9,946 nt of DNA from the NCBI GenBank assembly GCA_035637455.1, contig DASPXE010000089.1, positions 1 to 9,946 on the forward strand. The letters run 5' to 3'. The position numbers and the translations under genes were made by a program. Below are positions 1 through 6,675 of the stretch, piece by piece (position 1 is the first letter of the stretch; every line of letters begins with the position of its first letter). The DNA is from 20CM-4-69-16 sp035637455 (lineage in GTDB: Bacteria; Gemmatimonadota; Gemmatimonadetes; Gemmatimonadales; GWC2-71-9). The notes beneath the pieces were generated by a model. The model saw nothing but the letters and a program-made list of their open reading frames with translations. It ran no database searches and was not told the origin of the DNA.

Positions 1-960
1 ACGGTAGGTCCCCACTCCGATGCCCACGAGCGGGTGGTCTTGAATGATCCGGACTGCCACCTGCCAGATGCCATAGCGCGCTTCGGCTGATCCCTCCGGG
101 TCTGCTTCTCTGAGCGACTGGGCGTCGATCGCCTTCGAGAGACCTGCCATACGCTCCCAAACGCTGGCAGGCGTCACCGTTACCATCAGGATGGCTGCAG
201 CGGCGGTCAAGAACAGCGGCCGCACATGCCGCAAATGGCCCCACAATGCTATGGCAGCGCCAACACTGAGCGCCAAGATGCCTCCGCGCGACTGGGTCAA
301 GAGAATGAGCACCGGCAGCACGGCGATTCCTCCCCACGCACCGATCCGCACCCATCCGCGCCGCTCGGTGACGAGGAGCGCAGCAGCAAAAGACAGGGGC
401 AAGAGCGCCAGGGCGGCGAGGTCGTTGGGGTTCGAGTAGATGTAGTTCCATACAGCTCGCCCGAACACGGTATGGTGCACGACATAGTAGTTGTGCAACG
501 CCCCTCGCACTGGGTAGACGAAGAAGCAGCCAAGGTAGGTGATCATGAAGTAGCGAATCCGGTTGCCTGATGACAGCGCATTCGCCGCGACGAGGGTGAT
601 CAGCCACACCTTGGAGACAACGACGAGGCCGTCCCACGCTTGGTCACGATAAACCGTCGCCGCGTAACCCGGGATGCACCAGGCGACAAAGAGGGCAAAC
701 CAGATGAGAAATGTGGGCAGCTGCAGCCGGTTACGCTGTATAGCCAGCCCGACCAAGGCGACGACCATCGCGATGTCGGCGACGGGCAGCCGGTTGGTGA
801 CGATGGAGACCGTGTAAACCAAGAAGCCGCCATAGAGCAGCGACAAGCTGACTCCGCGCCGCCGTTCCGAAGTCCGAGGCGACGCGTCGCCAGCCACTGC
901 GCGCGCGATGGGAGCCGTCACCCAGACCTGAGCACAGCGGACTGGCGTCACACCGTTCAT
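1..960 (-). CDS. O-antigen ligase/polymerase family membrane protein (Wzy_C type), C-terminus cut by window edge
   Basis: The frame is open for 320 codons from ATG 960 to the left edge, so the C-terminus is missing. The start is supported by GAGAAGGGG at 967-975, 6 nt upstream. The protein is strongly hydrophobic with many membrane spans. It carries the usual series of this family: NPND at residues 177-180, QSRGG at 223-227 before a membrane helix, and a large loop ending in the ARYGIWQ ... DHPLVGIGVG block (H309-P310 onward). The QSRGG arginine and the HPL-G-G segment are hallmarks of O-antigen ligases and Wzy-type polymerases. Such proteins act in the inner membrane and join undecaprenyl-diphosphate-linked glycans outside the cytoplasm, either to lipid A core, to each other or to protein. 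Which acceptor applies cannot be read here. It is divergent from the glycosyltransferase genes that follow. The family call is secure; ligase versus polymerase is open. Confidence 0.9.
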   Translation of the reverse strand, partial: MNGVTPVRCAQVWVTAPIARAVAGDASPRTSERRRGVSLSLLYGGFLVYTVSIVTNRLPVADIAMVVALVGLAIQRNRLQLPTFLIWFALFVAWCIPGYAATVYRDQAWDGLVVVSKVWLITLVAANALSSGNRIRYFMITYLGCFFVYPVRGALHNYYVVHHTVFGRAVWNYIYSNPNDLAALALLPLSFAAALLVTERRGWVRIGAWGGIAVLPVLILLTQSRGGILALSVGAAIALWGHLRHVRPLFLTAAAAILMVTVTPASVWERMAGLSKAIDAQSLREADPEGSAEARYGIWQVAVRIIQDHPLVGIGVGTYR

Positions 961-1365
961 TTCGCACCCCTTCTCGCTTACTCGAAACGGGGCGTCGGAC
1001 GGACAGCCAGACGCCCATCCGAGCGGCCGCCGCCTCCACCAAGCACCGCTCGTCACCGTCTCGCGGCAGGCCGTTGCGGAATCCGTGCCAGTCGCGCGAC
1101 TCACTCCGCCTCGCAGCTGCGACGCATTTCTCGATTGCAGCGCCCGAACTTGCGCCCGAGCTCACGCGACCTACGGCAGTTGTAACGCTGGTGCAACAGT
1201 TCGGGCGCTGCTCGAGAGACGGCAGTCACGGCTGCCGCGTGGTGCCGTTGAGCCGCTTTCTTGCAGTGTCGTCTTCCACAGGCCTTGGGCCGACCGCCTC
1301 GAACGCGTGCATCGGCCATCGACTTGGGGCACGCCTGGAGCCGACCAGATTGCTGGCATGACGCG
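961..1365. other. Divergent intergenic region without a supported gene
   Basis: This 405-nt stretch separates the ligase-family gene (minus) from the GT4 gene (plus). I see no convincing protein here: the open frames crossing it have arginine- and serine-rich translations typical of GC shadows. It holds a perfect 14-bp inverted repeat (1137-1150 with 1198-1211), an imperfect dyad inside that repeat (about 1177-1199), and a small 6-bp hairpin at 1220-1237. Promoters for both genes should lie here, but I could not find a clear -35/-10 pair. Confidence 0.6.
1137..1211. repeat. Perfect 14-bp inverted repeat with 47-nt spacer, upstream of the GT4 gene
   Basis: The left arm GCAGCGCCCGAACT (1137-1150) is the exact reverse complement of 1198-1211. 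The spacer is 1151-1197. Within it, 1177-1199 (CAGTTGTAAC ... GTGCAACAG) is itself a partial dyad, about 7 of 10 paired positions. Seen directly in the sequence. It could fold as a long-stem leader RNA, serve as a regulator site, or be a remnant of a small mobile element. No run of T follows, so a classic intrinsic terminator is unlikely. Confidence 0.6.
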
Positions 1366-2538
1366 ATGGAACAGCTAGGCGTTGCGCGCGCGGCCGCCCG
1401 CGCGCAGACCAGGCATGAGCGAATCCGCGTGCTGGTCTTCACCAACAGCCTCCGGTTGGGTGGATCTGAGCGACAGGCAGTAGAGCTCGTTCGCTCGCTC
1501 GACCGCTCGCGCTTCGAGCCCCTATTGGCGTGCTTTCGCCGGGATGGCCCGCTGATTCGGGACCTGCCTCCGGACCTCGGTGCGATTGAGGCACTTCCCC
1601 TCGCCGCGTTCTGGAAGCCCGGAGTGCTCCGTCAGGCGTGGCGTTTTCTCCAGCTGGTGCGACGGCGCCGGGTGCAGGTCGTGCAATGCTTCGACTTTTA
1701 CTCCAACGTCTTCGCGATCCCGCTTGCCCGGCTGGCGGGCGTGCCGGTGGTGATCGGTTGCCGCCGCGAGGAGGGCACGGTACGAACGGCCGCCCAGCGG
1801 CGCATCGAGCGTTGGTGCCACCGCTCTGCGCACGCCGTGGTCGCCAACGGCGAGGTGATCGCGCGCCAGCTCGTCGCGCGAGATGGGCTGCGTCCCGATC
1901 GCGTCGTCGCCATCTACAACGGCATTGACATAGCGCGCTTCGATCGGCTGGCCACGCTTTCCCAAGGCCGGCACGGGGTCGCGGCCCGGGGGCCCACGAT
2001 CGCAGTCGTGGCCAACCTGCGGCCCGAAAAGGGTCACTTTGTGTTTGTGGAAGCCGCGGAGCGGCTGGCGCAATGCTGGCCCGATGCCGAGTTCGTCATC
2101 GCAGGAGACGGCCCCGAGCGGGCGCGGATCGCGGCTCGGGTCGCCAGCTCGCCCGCTGCTCGGCGCATCCACATGATCGGCGTCGTGAGCAACGTGCCCG
2201 CCTTCCTGACAACTGTGGACATGCTGGCGGTCCCCTCTGTGATGAATGAGGGATTCCCCAACGCTGCGATGGAGGCCATGGCGGGTGCGAAGCCCGTCGT
2301 AGCGACCGATACCGGGAGCACCGGTGAGCTCGTCGTCGACGGGGTGACCGGCTACCTCGTGCCGCCGGGTGAGGCGGCCCCGCTCGCAGATCGCCTTGGC
2401 CGACTCTGCAGCAGCCCCGACACCCGCTCCGCGATGGGTCAGCGGGGACGCGAGCGGGTGGTGGCGCACTTTAGCACTGACCGCATGGCCGCCGGGTTCG
2501 CTACTCTCTTCGAGCATTTGCTAGCGGGCTACGCGTGA
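1366..2538 (+). CDS. GT4-family glycosyltransferase
   Basis: A 390-residue retaining glycosyltransferase of the GT-B fold, expected to move a sugar from an NDP-sugar onto a lipid-linked glycan on the cytoplasmic face. The N-terminal domain opens with a beta strand and a GGSER loop (residues 32-36), the glycine-rich acceptor-side loop of GT4 enzymes. The C-terminal half has NLRPEKGH, the strand FVIAGDGPE, and the E-x7-E signature E295-GFPNAAM-E303, followed by GAKPVVATDTGSTGELV and GVTGYLVPPG, which bind the nucleotide sugar. Length is normal for the family. I chose ATG 1366; the frame stays open back to a TTG at 1261, but those extra 35 residues are unlike any GT4 N-terminus. Neither start has a good ribosome site. 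It is the first gene of the plus-strand glycosyltransferase run. Sugar and linkage cannot be read from sequence. Confidence 0.92.
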   Translation: MEQLGVARAAARAQTRHERIRVLVFTNSLRLGGSERQAVELVRSLDRSRFEPLLACFRRDGPLIRDLPPDLGAIEALPLAAFWKPGVLRQAWRFLQLVRRRRVQVVQCFDFYSNVFAIPLARLAGVPVVIGCRREEGTVRTAAQRRIERWCHRSAHAVVANGEVIARQLVARDGLRPDRVVAIYNGIDIARFDRLATLSQGRHGVAARGPTIAVVANLRPEKGHFVFVEAAERLAQCWPDAEFVIAGDGPERARIAARVASSPAARRIHMIGVVSNVPAFLTTVDMLAVPSVMNEGFPNAAMEAMAGAKPVVATDTGSTGELVVDGVTGYLVPPGEAAPLADRLGRLCSSPDTRSAMGQRGRERVVAHFSTDRMAAGFATLFEHLLAGYA

Positions 2539-2787
2539 CCCTGGCGGCTGGGCGCTTATGGCAGGCAGCGTGCGCGAGCTGGCTGAGCTGCTGGGTCTTG
2601 GCTCGCCGGCGACTGTCACGCGACGGCAACAGTGTTGACTGCACGGACAGTATCGCGGTTCCTCCGAGGATCGAGTCGAATTGCCTAACAGCTTGTGCGA
2701 TAGTCTGTTATGGCATCCTGCGGGGGAGATCGGTTGGGAACGCGCATTGCTCCCACCTCAATGTGCCGGTACCCCGGGAGGGCGCCC
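2539..2787 (+). promoter_or_regulatory. Gap between GT4 and GT2 genes with a weak promoter candidate
   Basis: This 249-nt gap is long for genes within one operon, and 2671-2720 drops to about 48% GC. A weak sigma70-like candidate is TTGCCT at 2681-2686 with TGTTAT at 2706-2711, spacing 19, longer than ideal. It would give the GT2 pair its own promoter with a leader of about 70 nt. The match is poor and is inference. No supported gene lies in the gap. Confidence 0.2.
2776..2782 (+). promoter_or_regulatory. Shine-Dalgarno that favours GTG 2788 as the GT2 start
   Basis: GGGAGGG ends 5 nt before GTG 2788. The in-frame ATG codons at 2710 and 2761 have no comparable purine-rich site, and the residues they would add are unlike GT2 N-termini. 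The GTG start is therefore preferred. Confidence 0.6.
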
Positions 2788-3750
2788 GTGGAACAGCACG
2801 GCCCTGGCCGCGACTGTCTCGACATCTCAGTCGTGGCCCCGCTGTACAACGAGTCGGCCAACGTCGCACCCCTCGTAGAGGCGATCCTGGGCGCGCTGGC
2901 GGCCCGTGTGCCGGCCTTCGAAGTGCTCCTCATCGACGACGGCAGCTCCGACGATACATGGGAGCACATCCGAGCGGCGGCCGCGTCGCCCCGGGTGCGC
3001 GGCGTCCGATTGGCGCGCAACGTGGGGCAGACCGCGGCGCTGATGGCGGGCTTCGACCACGCGCGCGGCGCGGCCGTTTTCTCCCTCGACGGCGATCTGC
3101 AAAACGATCCCCGCGATATCCCGACGCTTCTGGAGAAGCTCGAGGAGGGTTACGACCTTGTCTGTGGTTGGCGGCAGCAGCGGCAGGATGGTCTGCTGCT
3201 GCGCCGGCTGCCCTCCTGGTGTGCAAACCGGCTGATCGGGTGGCTCACGGGTGTGTCCATCAAGGACAACGGCTGCTCGCTCAAGGGATACCGGCGAGAG
3301 CTGCTCGACCGGCTCGTGCTCTATGCCGATCAGCACCGCTTCATCCCGGCGCTCGCGGCAAGTCTGGGCGCGCGCATCGCCGAGTTGCCGGTCCGCCACC
3401 ATGCGCGACGGTTCGGCTCCAGCAAGTATGGACTGTCACGAACCGTGAAGGTGTTGGTTGACCTGATCACGCTCAAGATGATCACGACGTTCCGGACACG
3501 ACCGATTCTCGGGTTCTGCGTTGCCGCGCTTCCGTCAGTCACCCTCGCGGCGTGCTTCGGCGCGGCCTGGCTCGTGGCCCTGACACAGTTCGGAGTCGCG
3601 AAGGCAAGCGCGCTCGTCCTGCCGGGCGCGGCGCTACTCTGGGCCGGGACGGCGTTCTACATGGTGATGCTCGGTCTCGTGGCGGAGGTGGCGCTCCGGG
3701 GGGAGCGCGAGGCCACGCTGGACACGCCGTCAGCTCGCGAGCTCGGATGA
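2788..3750 (+). CDS. GT2 glycosyltransferase, dolichyl-/undecaprenyl-phosphate sugar transferase type
   Basis: A 320-residue inverting GT-A enzyme followed by membrane helices. Such proteins (DPM1, ArnC, GtrB relatives) move a sugar from an NDP-sugar to a polyprenyl phosphate at the inner membrane. The start of the fold is ISVVAPLYNE (13-22); D50-D51-G-S is the nucleotide-binding DDGS; NVGQTAALMAGF follows; D101-G-D103-LQNDP is the DxD metal motif; HRFIP begins at residue 183; RRFGSSKYG (207-215) is the basic segment typical of polyprenyl-phosphate sugar synthases. Two hydrophobic segments lie in the last 100 residues, as in GtrB-type enzymes. All catalytic positions I can check are present. 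It starts at GTG 2788 (ribosome site at 2776-2782). The next gene begins 1 nt after its stop and is a diverged paralogue, so the two are surely co-translated. Donor sugar unknown. Confidence 0.92.
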   Translation: MEQHGPGRDCLDISVVAPLYNESANVAPLVEAILGALAARVPAFEVLLIDDGSSDDTWEHIRAAAASPRVRGVRLARNVGQTAALMAGFDHARGAAVFSLDGDLQNDPRDIPTLLEKLEEGYDLVCGWRQQRQDGLLLRRLPSWCANRLIGWLTGVSIKDNGCSLKGYRRELLDRLVLYADQHRFIPALAASLGARIAELPVRHHARRFGSSKYGLSRTVKVLVDLITLKMITTFRTRPILGFCVAALPSVTLAACFGAAWLVALTQFGVAKASALVLPGAALLWAGTAFYMVMLGLVAEVALRGEREATLDTPSARELG

Positions 3751-3751
3751 C

Positions 3752-4741
3752 ATGGCGATGCCCACCGCCGTTGCGCCGCTCGCCGTCACCAGCCTGGCCG
3801 GGGATGAGTCGGCAGGCGGTATGATCTCGCTGATCGTCCCGGTAGTCAGGCGCGCAGACGACCTTGGCGCCATCTACGACGCGTTCGCCGCAGCCTTGAG
3901 CCCCATCACGCCGCGCTACGAGTTCCTGTTCGTCGTCGACGGCGGCTTCGGCCCGCCCCCCGAGGCGCTGGTGGCGCGCAGCCAGAAGGACCAGCGGGTT
4001 CGGATTCTTCGCTTTATGCACTCGTTCGGCGAGACGGCGGCCCTGCAGGCCGGAATCGCGGCGAGCCGGGGAAGCTTGCTGGTTACGATCCCACCGTATT
4101 TCCAGATCCAGCCCCAAGGTCTGCCCCAGTTGCTGAACGCCGTGGGCGATGGGGCGGACGTGGCGGTGGCTCGCCGGTTCCCACGCTCGGATGGGTGGTT
4201 CAACCGCGTGCAGTCCGCCGTGTTTCACGCTCTGGCCCATACCGTCTACGGCGGCCACTTCCACGACATGGGGTGCGGCGTGCGGGCGATGCCGCGCCAC
4301 GTGGCCGAGTCGCTCCGGCTGTATGGCGACCTGCACCGGTTCATCCCCCTGCTTGCGTTGCGGGAGGGGTACCGCGTGGCCGAGGTATCCGTGCCGCAAC
4401 ACGCGGCCGACACCCGACCGAGGCTCTACCAGCCGGGGATCTACCTGCGGCGGCTGCTGGACATCATGGCGTTCTTCTTCCTGGCGAAATTCACCGAGAA
4501 GCCGTTGCGCTTTTTCGGACTTCTGGGATCGACGTTTCTTGCCACCGGCGGGCTTGTCACGCTAATCCTGCTCGTGCAGCGGCTCGAGGGCGTCGGCATC
4601 GCGAACCGGCCGCTGTTACTCCTCGGAGTCCTGTTGCTCGCTCTTGGGGTTCAACTGGTGGGTTTGGGGCTCGTGGGCGAAATGATCGTCTACCTGACCG
4701 CGGCGCACCGCCGCAGCTACCGGGTGTACGACACCATCTGA
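3752..4741 (+). CDS. Degenerate GT2-like protein lacking the DxD motif, paralogue of the upstream gene
   Basis: A 329-residue protein that aligns with the preceding GT2 enzyme nearly end to end: SLIVPVV against SVVAPLY, SFGETAALQAGIAASRG against NVGQTAALMAGFDHARG, and an identical HRFIP block, then two C-terminal membrane helices. The catalytic sites differ. The DDGS motif becomes V62-D63-G-G, and the DGDLQNDP metal motif becomes P114-P-Y116-FQIQP, so both DxD aspartates are lost. The SSKYG segment becomes PRLYQPG. Flanking structure is well kept, and the frame is intact with no frameshift, so it is probably a selected protein and not a decaying pseudogene. It may be a non-catalytic partner of the upstream enzyme, or a transferase with another mechanism. 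I use ATG 3752, 1 nt after the upstream stop; ATG 3821 (Met24, just before the conserved fold) is a real alternative. Neither has a strong ribosome site, which fits translational coupling. Confidence 0.85.
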   Translation: MAMPTAVAPLAVTSLAGDESAGGMISLIVPVVRRADDLGAIYDAFAAALSPITPRYEFLFVVDGGFGPPPEALVARSQKDQRVRILRFMHSFGETAALQAGIAASRGSLLVTIPPYFQIQPQGLPQLLNAVGDGADVAVARRFPRSDGWFNRVQSAVFHALAHTVYGGHFHDMGCGVRAMPRHVAESLRLYGDLHRFIPLLALREGYRVAEVSVPQHAADTRPRLYQPGIYLRRLLDIMAFFFLAKFTEKPLRFFGLLGSTFLATGGLVTLILLVQRLEGVGIANRPLLLLGVLLLALGVQLVGLGLVGEMIVYLTAAHRRSYRVYDTI

Positions 4742-4749
4742 AGAGAGCA

Positions 4750-6309
4750 TCAGGGCTCACCTCCCAGACCAGAGCTCGGCGCCAGGCGACCCAGGTATCG
4801 CGTCACGCGCCGTCGTTCCTCTTTCGTCAACACGTTGAGATGCCACGCCAACAGAAGATAGCTGATCCCGAGCACGGCCGCGCCGACCAACAGCCTCGGC
4901 ACCGGGGCCAAGGAACGGGTAGAGGCGACAGCGGCGGCGGCCGCGATCCCGGCACTCAGGGCGATCGCTCCCAGGGCCCGCAGCGGGAGGATGCGTTTCC
5001 ACGGCTCGGTCAGGAGCCAACGCACGCGCAGGAGGCCCAAGCCCCGGACAACGGCCGCGCCGATGACGTAGGCGGCCGCCGCGCCCGCCAGGCCGAAGAC
5101 GCGGTACAGCGGCAAGAGCAGCAGTGCGGTGAGGGCGAGCCCCGCCAGATCGGCCAGGAGGATGAACCGCGTTTCGGCCTTCGCGCGGAGGATGATGTGA
5201 TCGGCGGGGGGCAGCAGCAGCAGCGTCGTGGCAAAAACCAGAAGAACCGGGGTGGCGGCGAGATAGGAGGCGGTGAACAGCACTCTGATGGTCACGGAGG
5301 CGAACACCATAACGAACAGGTAGGTGGGCACAAAGAACGCGCTGAGCAAACGGACGACGTCTCGGTACAGGCGAACCAGCGCCTCGCCTTCGCCACCTTT
5401 GGCATACTCTGTGGCTCGCACGAGTGCGACATCGGCGACGCCGGTGTAGACGATGTTGGCGATGGGTACCTGAAAGCAGCCGACCGCGTAAACGGCGAAC
5501 ATCGCGGGGGGAGAGACTCCGGCGACGTAGTATTGGTGCAGATATCCCTGGGCAGTCTCGACGGCGACGGCGCCCCCGAACGGAATCGCGTACCGCAGCA
5601 GGTCGACGCAAACCGACGGGGTCACGTCTTTGAGGTGGCGGCCGTACAGATGGGCCGAATAGCACGCGAGGTACGCCCCACGCAGCAATGCGTGGACGAT
5701 GCTGGCCCACGCGATTGCCTGGATCGTCCCCCATACCAGTACCGCCCCAACGAGCAGCGACACGCGACTCGCCTCGCTGAGGAACAGCATGGCGGCCGCG
5801 GTTCGAGGGCGCTGCTCGATCACCGCGAGGTCTTCGGCGAACTGGGTGCTGAGCGTCAGGGCCGCATACAAGCCGAGAAGCGGCATGACTCGCCCGAGGT
5901 CGGGTGCGCTCATCCAATTCGCGAGCCGAGGCCCGAACAGCACAGCCAGGAGGAAGACCACCAGCCCCAGGAGGCTCAGCAGACTCAGCGCGCCTGTCAC
6001 ATAGCGGCCTCGTCGGGCTCCTTCGGCAGGGAGGAAATAGAACAGGCTCCACGGCAGACCCAGCGCTCCGATTTGGGCCGCTGTCGTCGCGATCAGGTAG
6101 TACTGTTTGTATTGACCGAACGTCGACTGATCCAAGGCCCGCACGAGGATCAGGGGAACTCCGAAGGAAAACGCAAAGCCCAGCCCGCGCCCGATGAGAA
6201 GAGCCGTCGACTGGCGCAGCAATGAAGACGGTGGCTCCCGGAGCGCGACGAGCCCCTTAGCCGTCACTGGCGTACCGGAAGGAGGGTAACTCCTTGCATT
6301 GGCGGTCAT
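4750..6309 (-). CDS. Wzx-like oligosaccharide flippase
   Basis: A 519-residue, very hydrophobic protein with about 12-14 membrane segments (for example near residues 35-57, 73-92, 104-126, 171-192, 330-350, 361-378, 407-430, 446-463 and 472-488). The N-terminal pattern SSLLRQSTALLIGRGLGF ... ILVRALDQSTFGQYKQ is the usual first-helix and loop signature of the polysaccharide export (Wzx/RfbX, MOP superfamily) proteins, and LFYFLP follows in helix two. These proteins flip undecaprenyl-diphosphate-linked oligosaccharides across the inner membrane. ATG 6309 has GGGGA 5 nt upstream. Its stop lies 8 bp from the stop of the GT2-like gene on the other strand, and its 5' end faces the beta-helix gene across a divergent control region. 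It therefore has its own promoter and is not in the glycosyltransferase operon. Family confident; exact cargo unknown. Confidence 0.9.
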   Translation of the reverse strand: MTANARSYPPSGTPVTAKGLVALREPPSSLLRQSTALLIGRGLGFAFSFGVPLILVRALDQSTFGQYKQYYLIATTAAQIGALGLPWSLFYFLPAEGARRGRYVTGALSLLSLLGLVVFLLAVLFGPRLANWMSAPDLGRVMPLLGLYAALTLSTQFAEDLAVIEQRPRTAAAMLFLSEASRVSLLVGAVLVWGTIQAIAWASIVHALLRGAYLACYSAHLYGRHLKDVTPSVCVDLLRYAIPFGGAVAVETAQGYLHQYYVAGVSPPAMFAVYAVGCFQVPIANIVYTGVADVALVRATEYAKGGEGEALVRLYRDVVRLLSAFFVPTYLFVMVFASVTIRVLFTASYLAATPVLLVFATTLLLLPPADHIILRAKAETRFILLADLAGLALTALLLLPLYRVFGLAGAAAAYVIGAAVVRGLGLLRVRWLLTEPWKRILPLRALGAIALSAGIAAAAAVASTRSLAPVPRLLVGAAVLGISYLLLAWHLNVLTKEERRRVTRYLGRLAPSSGLGGEP

Positions 6310-6394
6310 TGTATCCCCACGCGGCTGTGGTCGCGCATTGGACCCGCTCCCCGATGCCCTTGCCCGCCGCGCCGTTCACAAGGTGCGGAGCCCA

Positions 6395-6410
6395 CGATGT
6401 GCGCACATCG
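6395..6410. promoter_or_regulatory. Perfect 16-bp palindrome, candidate operator
   Basis: CGATGTGCGCACATCG reads the same on both strands, with no spacer. It lies between two divergent genes and beside the AT-rich patch, the expected place for a dimeric regulator that could act on both. No regulator gene is seen in the window. The site is seen directly; the operator role is inference. Confidence 0.45.
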
Positions 6411-6660
6411 CGTGCCGCGTGACTAAGCCGACTTCTTCTTTCAAACCGAGTAGCCGTAACTACGTCTTAAGATGAGAGATAGAGCTGCCCACCGGGCGCA
6501 TGACCCAAATCACGGACCGAGGCATGCACACGCGGATACCGTTCGGTTGCCGGGGTGCGTCCGGACGGACGACGACGTGGCGTGGCGCATGCCGCGCCGA
6601 CGGGGCGGCGGCCGCCGCTGGTCGAAGGTGGCGGGCATGGAGATGTGGGCCCTCGGGATA

Positions 6661-6667
6661 GGAGAGG
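6661..6667 (+). promoter_or_regulatory. Shine-Dalgarno that fixes the beta-helix start at GTG 6676
   Basis: GGAGAGG lies 8 nt before GTG 6676, the best ribosome site in this stretch. Starting here also places a compact lipoprotein signal at the very N-terminus. The upstream in-frame ATG codons at 6472, 6589, 6637 and 6643 lack both. Confidence 0.6.
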
Positions 6668-6675
6668 CAGTCACG

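Larger units (their letters stand above)
6310..6675. other. Divergent control region between flippase and beta-helix lipoprotein
   Basis: This 366-nt stretch has no supported gene if the beta-helix protein starts at GTG 6676; the frame upstream of it translates to histidine- and arginine-rich sequence unlike a secreted protein. Two things stand out: a perfect 16-bp palindrome at 6395-6410, and an AT-richer patch at 6421-6480 (about 43% GC in a GC-rich window) that is the best place for promoters. A weak -10-like TAAGAT lies at 6468-6473 without a convincing -35. If transcription starts near there, the beta-helix mRNA has a leader of about 200 nt. Confidence 0.5.

Noticed and set aside
640..1185. 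181-codon plus-strand frame across the ligase gene start and the intergenic region
   Set aside because: Antisense to the ligase-family protein, with an Arg/Pro/Ser-rich tail; no domain or ribosome site.
1220..1237. Six-bp hairpin CGGCAG/CTGCCG in the GT4 upstream region
   Set aside because: Too short to separate from chance and no U-tract follows, so it is not called as a terminator.
1522..2517. 331-codon minus-strand frame opposite the GT4 gene
   Set aside because: No recognisable motifs and His/Gly/Arg-rich composition; the plus strand has full GT4 signatures.
2558..2638. 26-codon open frame in the GT4-GT2 gap
   Set aside because: No ribosome site and no recognisable product; too short to support.
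2635..2656. TTGACT followed by TATCGC as a promoter
   Set aside because: The spacing is only 10 nt, far too short for a sigma70 promoter.
2535..3461. 308-codon plus-strand frame overlapping the GT2 gene in another phase
   Set aside because: Arg/Ala/Pro-rich shadow; the GT2 frame carries all the motifs.
3732..3743. 12-bp palindrome AGCTCGCGAGCT near the end of the first GT2 gene
   Set aside because: It lies within coding sequence and is short enough to be expected by chance in GC-rich DNA.
3539..4402. 287-codon minus-strand frame opposite the second GT2-like gene
   Set aside because: No motifs; it spans two real plus-strand genes and their junction.
3752..4741. Calling the second GT2-like gene a pseudogene
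   Set aside because: The frame is intact, the length is normal and the non-catalytic blocks are well kept, so a selected non-canonical protein is more likely.
4757..6052. 431-codon minus-strand frame overlapping the flippase in another phase
   Set aside because: Arg/Pro/Ala-rich translation without motifs; it is a shadow of the real flippase frame.
4195..6225. 676-codon plus-strand open frame opposite the flippase
   Set aside because: Its translation is Gln-, Gly-, Arg- and His-rich low complexity, which is what the antisense of a GC-rich membrane protein gives. The minus strand has a clear Wzx-like protein.
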